64,000 nt of DNA from Panaeolus papilionaceus (lineage: Eukaryota; Basidiomycota; Agaricomycetes; Agaricales): positions 248,001-312,000 of the forward strand of contig JADNRZ010000018.1 of NCBI GenBank assembly GCA_015501605.1, read 5' to 3'. Shown in pieces: positions 55,657 through 64,000 of the stretch. Each line of letters begins with the position of its first letter. The stretch's first letter is position 1. A program made the position numbers and the translations under genes. Below the pieces are notes generated by a model that saw nothing but the letters and a program-made list of their open reading frames with translations, was not told where the DNA came from and did not search any database.

Positions 55657-56806
55657 ATGTCTTCAACCCCCTCATCTAGCGAATATACCCTCTTCAAAGT
55701 CAGTTGCCTTTGCAAATCAAACCAATTTCATGTTGTTCTTTTGACCTCCACTCTTCCTCAGTTATCTCACATCTGTCACTGCTCGACATGTCGACACACA
55801 ACTGGTCAGCTTGGAGTCCATGTCGCTCCGACAGACTGCGCCCCGTTGGTGCTGGCAGGAGGGATGAAGGCGCCTGAAGAAGTTGCAGACCTTTCAAAGC
55901 TTTCGACACATAACGTTACGCCGGGATTAACACGCTCTTTTTGTAGTACATGTGGGGCCTACATGCTGTATAAGTTACAGATAGGCACTGGTAGCATTAT
56001 GTGGGGGGTATTCAGCGGAGTCATGGAGCACGCCGAAGGGGTCGTTGAAGCGGCTTGCCACGTAAACGTTTAAGGAACCCGCGATGGGGGTCTTTCGAGA
56101 CACTACCGCTTCGTCAGTGGGGTTGAAGTACCCTGTTACACCGCTTGGCCAGGAGGAGATAAGTTCGCTATCGACTGGAAGGACGAAGGCTTATCCTCCC
56201 TGCAGAAGGCTTTTGAAAACGAAATTCACGCATACTGTCATTGTCGGAGAATATCCCTTCGCTTGACTCGCCCCAGCCACGAAGATCGTAGACCCTTCAA
56301 AGTGGTGGTTTGTTCTAGACGATGAGGATTCGAGTTATCCGACGGGTCACAACCCTGCCTGATTTTTCGCCACACATTGTTTCTGCCCTTCGTGTCGTCT
56401 CAGCAATGGATCCAGCGTAAACAGTTATATTGCAATATCTCGCGCCAATACTTATTCTTATAACGGATGAGTTCGACATTACCTTTGCAAGCTCCTCGCG
56501 TACACGACCTGCGGGTCTGACGCAATACAGAAGTTCCTCAAACACGTATCACAATTTCTGCCCTACATGCGGAGCCAGCGTATTTTGCTGGACGCTCCGT
56601 GAGAAGCAATCATTGGTTGGGGCCAATACGTCGGAGCCCGCGTATGTTCGCCTTAGCGCAGGGTTATTGGCTGAAGGGGAGGAGGAGTACTGTCAGAGTC
56701 TTGGGTATCGTGGTCGGAACAACTGGGATTTCCTAAACTCGCCCTGGATAACACCGCCGTTGAGGCAATAAAGGAAGGAGTGAAAAGGACCGGTACTGAA
56801 TGTTAG
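55657..56806 (+). pseudogene. Second double-Gfa gene, inactivated
   Basis: The start MSSTPSSSEYTLFKVSCLC and domain 1 (HCSTCRHTTG, FCSTCGAYM) are intact and close to the copy at 54068. At the position of 'HVFVKPTKDGG' the frame reads 'HVNV' and a TAA (56071-56073), while the next bases still code 'RDGGLSRHYR' in the same frame. Domain 2 is broken by further stops and at least two frame changes, although 'YCHCRRISLRLTR', 'FCPTCGASVFCW' and the tail 'LSESWVSWSEQLGFP' are still readable to the TAG at 56804-56806. Domain 1 alone could be expressed as a 139-residue product. The tandem layout shows a recent local duplication followed by decay. Confidence 0.8.
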
Positions 56807-57685
56807 TGCTCGGGACCTCGGACTTTTGGCGGCCGCCACCCAGAACCTGGCGATTACGACAAGAAATCACACGGGCGTCTACATCGGTAACGGGTAATTG
56901 AAACCGTAGATTGACTGCTTCGCTTCGTCACACAGACACACCATACGATGACGGCCATGTTTACAATACCTTCCCGCGCAAATTTAGTTAATTACCTTGA
57001 TAGTTACATCAGATGTTGTGCTGCAGCGTACTGAAAATTAGCGGTTCCGGGTTGCCCTGAATCTCATGTCTTCAAGCTGGGCTCATAGGTAATATAAAGA
57101 CGTTGCCTCATAAGCAGTGTGCATAAAGTGGGAAATGGGACATGTCAATGGAATTCCCTGAAAAGGATAACAGTATGGACTAAGATAATCTTGTAGCCCA
57201 AATTATCAGCAGCTTGCATAGCCTTGCATCGACGTCGGAAGTGGGAGCACCTTGGGGCAACCCCGGCTGCAATAACTGCGAGAGTCAAGGGAAAGTGTAG
57301 AAATAAACGACACGGACTTGAGCGCAGAATAGCATCACCGGCGGTATGTCAATGAGGAGCACGCGGGTGCAATGTCGCCTAAGGAGTACGGTTGCCCAGG
57401 CAAAAACTAAAATGAAGTTTACCTGTGATAGGCGATAACATGTATAGATGATTGGCAGTGTGGGTCTGTGTGGGTGCGTGTATGTCACTTCCTGTTATTA
57501 TGGAAGATGATGTCCACCAAATGTTGTGGCCAGTATTCTGGCTCTCTATGGTTCCCAGGGATCTGGTAAGGCGAAGGTGTTTAGATATATTGACGATGAG
57601 TTAAATGCACCAGAGAAATGGAGCTAGCAGCAGTGAATGCGGTAAACGGTAAGCTATAATACATGGGATGGTGTGTAGATTGAAC
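56807..57685. other. Intergenic region
   Basis: This 0.88-kb stretch between the Gfa pseudogene and the 3' end of TGS1 has no supportable gene or repeat. Confidence 0.5.
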
Positions 57686-58890
<1,205 letters not shown>

Positions 58891-59304
58891 TGTTAATTGC
58901 CAGTTCCCAGTTCCTTAGATGCCAAGACAAAGCTTTTAGAGTTGAATACAGAAATATAGAGCCTCTGTCGCTAAATATGTAACGAGATGGTTGTTGTAAG
59001 TTGAATGAAGTGACATTTTGTTGAAACCCAAATCATGAAAGCTGATGGATGTTGGCACTGCTTGCTGCCAAGAAGGATTTTGATTAGACTGTCAAACATC
59101 ACGTGATGTATGGCGCTTGATAAGATAAGATGTTTAAAAGAAAAAGGGGGCGTCTATGCATACGCATTTCATCTCGATGGACTTGTATTCAATAATATAG
59201 CTGTAAAGTTATAAGCTAGGTAGCTGAGAGTGTATACTGTGTCTAATAAATCTAATTCCTCGAAGTAGCAGTGTGTCCCAGTAGAAAACCGAAGCGGAGT
59301 CTCA
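58891..59304. other. Short intergenic region
   Basis: This is the promoter side of TGS1 and the 3' flank of the FAD monooxygenase, both on the minus strand. No gene was seen. Confidence 0.5.
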
Positions 59305-61236
59305 TCACAGGTCCTTTAATTGCCGTCGAGCTTCCTCAATGAGGTTGCGAGCGGATGTCCTCCACGCCCACTCCCAGTTCTTCGTTACTATTTGGCCCAT
59401 TAGCTTCAGCTTTGGAAGCAGATCACGCTCGGACGCGCTTTCGAAATCAACTTCTTCGCAATTAAACGTGAAGTACCGTCCGTTCAAGCGAGAGCGTTCG
59501 TGTACCCTCTCAGAAACAGGCCTTCGAAGACGGTCGTAGATATTCAGAGCTTTCTCAAGATTCGAAAGGGTGGTACTCTTGTGACCCAGAATAGTAGACA
59601 GAACATAGGCGTCCTGAATTGGGACATCGTCAGTGGATGCAGGTGCTCACAAAAATCAGGTACGAACCTCGATAGCTTGCCCTGCACCTGACCCTTGATG
59701 AGGTGTCATTGCGTGCGCCTGTTCGAATAAATATAAGAAGGGGCTCTGATAGGAGCATCAGTGGGCACATACTGCATCCCCTAAGATTGAAACACGGCCG
59801 GAGACCCAAGAGGGGAGGGGATTGACAACATGAATCGCCCACCGAAGCGGTTTCTCGACGCACTATTTGACACGTCAAGAGTCAGTATAGGGTCTTGATT
59901 GTCAACATGTTTTAGATCAAGACGCAAAATTCGCTCACATCTAAGAGGGCCTGAACTTCGGGTTCCCAGTCGCGAAAGATGTTCATGAATTCGCTTTTAT
60001 CTGTGGGGCAAACCCACATGCCATTAAATTTTGTCCCAGCGAGTTCCGGTTGGCATTTGAAAGCAGCAAGATTAATAAACTTGCCCTTCATAATGGGGTA
60101 GGCCATTAGATACTATGAAACTTCATCAGAACCAAGGTCGGAGTAGGTTCAATGAAAGGAACTAACGCCATTCTTTCCTAAATACTGTCGGCCGCAGCAC
60201 GTCAATTTGTTGACCATCACTTCATAGAATCGAATGTCTCACCTGCATCGGATACGAAAGGGCTTGATGATCTAGGCAACGTTGCTTCAATCGTTCTCTT
60301 GGTATCAGCGCACGATACGCGCATTCTCCGCTCCAGACAGGTTCAATTAAAGCGGTGATATCAGCAGCTTCGGACCAATTGTTCTGCGATTGAGCCCATT
60401 TGGCCTTCTCGCCCAGTAGCCCCTGTCGTACCGCGGATTTTAGCCCGTCTGCACCTACTAGAACATCGCAAGTGTGCTTCATTCCGTCCTCGAAGAGGAG
60501 GGTAATAGGACCCTGCAACGGCTGGGTGTATGACCGGAGTCTTTTGGAGCAGTGTACCCGATATGAGGGGGGCAGTCTTCTCAGAAGTACTTTCTGAAAG
60601 TCCGCACGATGAAAAGTCATGAGATTTCCTTTAGAGAAGACAATTAAGTGGACTGAATAGCCCCATCCGCTGATAATAGTTACCTAGTGTTTCCAGCGCG
60701 TAGAAATCGAGACCCTCCGCACGGTCACTTTTGCGATACCGGATTGACTTAACTATACTGACGTAAGCATACAATAACCCAGGTCTGGAGGAAGCAACAT
60801 ACTGGGTCCTTCGACGCGTTTCACTTCCGTTGTTTTGAGGAGATCATCTTCAAGACCCAAGTCTTTGATGATTTCCCAAGGACCTGGAGTGGGTTGTCAC
60901 CATCAGCAACCAATGTACATAAAATATTAGAAAAAGGGGTCTAGGAAAAACGTACGTGACCAGAGGCCGATTCCTGCCCCGATTTCTGCGAGTTCTGTGG
61001 CAGCTTCGAAAATCTCGACTTCGATATCTGGATACTTTGACAGTGCGACTACAGACATGCCGACGGTTAACCATCTTATTCCCCAGAGAACAGAAGGTTT
61101 TAAACAAAGTCATACCAGCTGTCGTCAGACCGCCGATTCCAGCTCCACTGCATGATGTCCCTTCAGGTCACTCGGCGAAGACGGGCAAGAGGAAAACTGA
61201 CCAAATTGCGACTCTAAACTTAGTCGCAGAAGTCAT
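59305..61236 (-). CDS. FAD-dependent aromatic monooxygenase (salicylate hydroxylase-like)
   Basis: This family adds a hydroxyl to aromatic acids using NAD(P)H and O2. The ATG at 61236 opens 'MTSATKFRVAI', spliced to 'CGAGIGGLTTA' (Rossmann GxGxxG) and then 'VALSKYPDIEVEIFEA', ending with an FAD-binding acidic residue. Further blocks are 'EIGAGIGLW', 'FHRADFQKVLLRRLP', 'VLVGADGLKSAVR' (DG motif) and 'VSILGDAAHAMTPHQGSGAG' with 'QAIEDAYVL' (GD motif, FAD ribityl contact). All three flavin motifs are present. About eight short introns cut the gene, and the stop is at 59305. The likely product is a cytosolic class A flavoprotein. The natural substrate cannot be deduced, and no partner genes for a degradation or biosynthesis cluster lie beside it. 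Confidence 0.88.
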
Positions 61237-63302
61237 TCTAGACAGAAATTACGAATTGCGAAGTTGGGTATGAAGGCAATGGGCGGTGCAAGGTCGGGGC
61301 AGATTTTAATAGAGAGGCGTACGAGGAAAGTAGAGGTTTGAAAACAAATACAATGAGGGGTGATACCGAAATTCCATGACATTTTGAATAAAATGGCAGA
61401 GATACGAAAGACACGATTGCACCGGGCTGCGTGCTCGAGGGAAAGTCGCGGTAGGGACATCCAGCGGAGAATTCATGACATGCGAGATTCACTGGCTGCG
61501 ATGAAGGGTTTGGGTGGGTGTCAGGATAGGTAGGTAGTGAGTCCGATCTTGTGTCCCACGATCCAGTCGCTACTCGAGGCATTTCGCCAAAAGTCGAAGG
61601 TCAAGTGATCTTCTTAAATGTTGGCGCCAGTCATTTCGCCACATCGTTCCACCATAAAAGCATAAATGTAGGCAAAGGAAGGCAACAAGGCCAAGGCTAC
61701 TGCATGATCAAACTTCAGAGCTAAGGACGGTGGAAGTTAGGTAGTCACAGTGGCCCATGGGACAGCTCATTGATCAAAGCCGTTCCAGACCCAACAAATA
61801 TCGATACCTATTACACAGGGTCTCAGGTTTACATATAACTGATGTCGTTTATCCATGAGATAATTAACTGGCAAAGGAAGAACCACGCTACATGAACCAA
61901 AAGGTAGCAAGTATTAGCACACGAGTAAATCAGAACGACCATCACAATCACAAACGGGGACAGGCGTCGTTCGAGAACAGAAAATTGATTCGACGTACTC
62001 CAGGGTTACTTTCCTTGGCTCTTCGCAGGGAAGGGCCAAGGAGGGGCTTGGTATTCCAACATGTGCAACTTGTTGGACTAGAGAAAGAAATCTTACTGCA
62101 TAAAATAATATCATCAGTATGAATCATGATAATTAAATTGCTGTGATCCTCCCTTGTCAGAGGAATATTCAAGTTGAGATGACCGGCACGACGGTTGTTG
62201 GAGCTGAGCTTCTGAATCAGACGGCATGTTCATAAACTGGATCGACATCGTCGAAAAAAGAGATGTGACGCTAACGTTTGTAACGTGCGATCTTTTGGAT
62301 GCTGTATTTAAATTGGTTTGCGTCATACTAATGATACAGTTGACCATTCGTTCCACGAGTCTACACCTGTCTACACGAGATTCGAAAATTTGAATCGGGG
62401 AGCTCGATGGAGGCTTGATCAGGATCTATAATCACAGGAAACCTCTCCGGAGCTTTGGCCACGTTATTTCGGGAGAGCTGAAATTAGGGAGGAGTAAAAT
62501 ATAGCAAACAGCAGGACCACGAGTTGTTCGAGTGGTGAGTTGTGGTTCGCTGCTACGAATTGGCAGCCTTTGTGGGATTAGGGTGAGCTGATGTAAGCTA
62601 TAGCCGGTTCTGATGCCACCAATCGAGAGTCGCTGCCGGCACCGCTCCTGGTTCCATTGACTCTCACTCTCATCGTCCTGGAACCCTACTAAGCTAGATT
62701 TGTTGCTCATATACTCAGTTGCTTATCTCTTTAGCGAAAGCAAAATAAATCCCATCCCTGCCATGAGACTTCCTGTCCTTTACAAACAGCTTCGACTTCC
62801 CCAGCTACTTAGGGCCTAGGATTGAGCTTCCGTGTTGGGGTCAAATGGCCTGTCATCTGGAGAAAGGTTGCCTCGATTCAAGAACACAGAGCCAACGTTT
62901 TCAACCATGTTTTGAAAAACCTCTACATCAAAATGGTTGACTCTTGTCTCCAACTACGTTATGAGCACAAGTGGGATTTTTTGGCTCTGAATGAAACAAT
63001 GCCATCGAACCTTTTTGGACCATCCCAGGATGATCCCCTTGTCGGAAATCCTGTCTAACTTTGTCAAATCTCTCACTTTAGGTAACTCTTTTCACAAGAT
63101 CTGAAGCAAACCTGAAAGAAAAAATCTGCCCACGGCCCTTCAAGATATCTATTGCCTGGAATGGGTTTGAAGGATTTAACTACCATTCGTTTCCTTCCCT
63201 CTCGTACTCAGCCTCTACGCATGCTCATTTCTTTCATATTTCAACAAAATTGAATGTCAGAGAAAGCTATCTTACGTGTCCTTTAGAAAAGCACCTATCA
63301 TA
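61237..63302. other. 2-kb gene-poor interval
   Basis: No supportable gene. Scattered frames of 60-115 codons on both strands lack domains and consistent splicing. The plus frame 62822-63058 begins close to a poly-purine tract and is not convincing. Confidence 0.45.
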
Positions 63303-64000
63303 ATGGACCCAGAAACCGTTCTCTTGATATCAGAGTCGCAGTATGTACGTTACCACGGAGGTAAGCCATTGGCATTTTTTCAATGAGACCAAGCTTATTG
63401 ACGTTCTCGGGTCCTTTATCTAGTGGCAGCATTTGCTTTTCTTGTTTGGGACATTATCATTACCTGGGGAGATGAAATTGAGTACATATGGCCGTAAGAA
63501 ATTCATATCATCGCTAAAAGTAGCCAATGATTTAAACCTGACAAACCCCAAATGTCAGACAGCCCATTAATTCTCCAACAAAATGGGTCTTCCTGTTTAC
63601 CAAATACTTCGCATTTGTCGCCCAAATGTAAGTAAAGTCATGTCAAAGTTGCGTATAGACTTATAACTGTTATACAGAAGGCTCATGACTATCAACATGG
63701 GTCTACAACTGGGGACTTTCTCACTCGAAGTATGCCGACAGTTTTACGTATACCAAGTTGTTACTGGGGGTATCTTAATGGCGTGTGTTCAATCTTTGCT
63801 TATGCTACGGGGTACGTTCATCCACTTTCTTGGTTTTTAGGAATCACCACTAACGCCATCCTTTTATTTAAACACGTAGTTTACGCGCTTTATATCAGAG
63901 ATCGGAGAATAGCATACGGATTGGTGGCATTGCTGGTGGCAGAACTCGGATCTATGCCTGGCCTAATTGTCTCGACGCTTCCTCAAGATCTCGGCAAGAT
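63303..64000 (+). CDS. DUF6533-type multi-span membrane protein (5' part, cut by window edge)
   Basis: The ATG at 63303 begins 'MDPETVLLISESQYVRYHG', spliced to 'VAAFAFLVWDIIITWGDEIE' and 'YIWP', the DUF6533 signature found at the N-terminus of a very large mushroom membrane-protein family. Further exons code 'PTKWVFLFTKYFAFVAQ', 'LMTINMGLQLGTFSLEVCRQ', 'GILMACVQSLLML' and 'VYALYIRDRRIAYGLVALLV'. At least four hydrophobic segments lie in the window, out of an expected seven. Introns are about 50-70 nt. The C-terminal part is outside the window. Function is unknown; a receptor-like topology has been suggested for the family. Confidence 0.75.

Overview
The window comes from a filamentous fungus, almost certainly a mushroom-forming basidiomycete (Agaricomycetes). 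Genes are cut by many introns of about 45-80 nt with GT/AG ends. Several families typical of that group are present: F-box/LRR proteins with an N-terminal 'NPxLLxEIFxFL' motif, a DUF6533 membrane protein, a DUF3455 secreted protein, DUF676 lipases and a Ser/Pro-rich single-span membrane protein. There is no operon structure, and I found no tRNA, rRNA, CRISPR array or recognisable intact transposon.

Layout. 0-3.2 kb: the 3' end of one DUF676 lipase-like gene followed by a complete tandem copy. 4-5.8 kb: a ten-exon orphan protein. 6.7-7.0 kb: a possible 81-residue protein. 8.1-9.8 kb: a single-span membrane protein with a 10-nt microexon. 10.2-12.6 kb: a PIF1 helicase. 12.8-16.5 kb: two F-box genes on the minus strand, one decayed and one intact. 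16.8-20.1 kb: a copper-transporting P-type ATPase. 21.3-23.1 kb: TIM44. 23.8-31.8 kb: four more F-box paralogs, two plus then two minus (tail to tail), of which only one is intact. 33.3-34.1 kb: a disordered Ser/Pro-rich protein. 36.2-39.5 kb: two tandem TDP2-like exo/endonuclease-phosphatase genes. 39.5-41 kb: DNMT2. 41.1-44 kb: VPS9. 44.5-45.8 kb: pantothenate synthetase. 46-47 kb: dolichyl-diphosphatase. 48.1-49.1 kb: a secreted DUF3455 protein. 50-52 kb: a BCS1-family AAA ATPase. 52.2-53.4 kb: a probable dynactin p22/p24 subunit. 54.1-56.8 kb: a double-Gfa/CENP-V gene plus a dead tandem copy. 57.7-58.9 kb: TGS1. 59.3-61.2 kb: an FAD monooxygenase. 63.3 kb to the edge: a DUF6533 protein, cut by the window end.

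The genes do not form one pathway. Conserved single-copy housekeeping genes (PIF1, CCC2-like ATPase, TIM44, DNMT2, VPS9, PAN6, CAX4-like, BCS1, TGS1) alternate with local tandem duplications (DUF676, F-box, EEP, Gfa). The F-box family shows birth-and-death evolution caught in progress: six copies, two intact, four with visible stops or frameshifts. I see no convincing new multi-gene system. The points most worth following are the F-box family decay, a double MCB-box palindrome in front of the best-preserved F-box gene, possible alternative-start targeting of pantothenate synthetase, and a uORF that overlaps the start codon of the second EEP gene.
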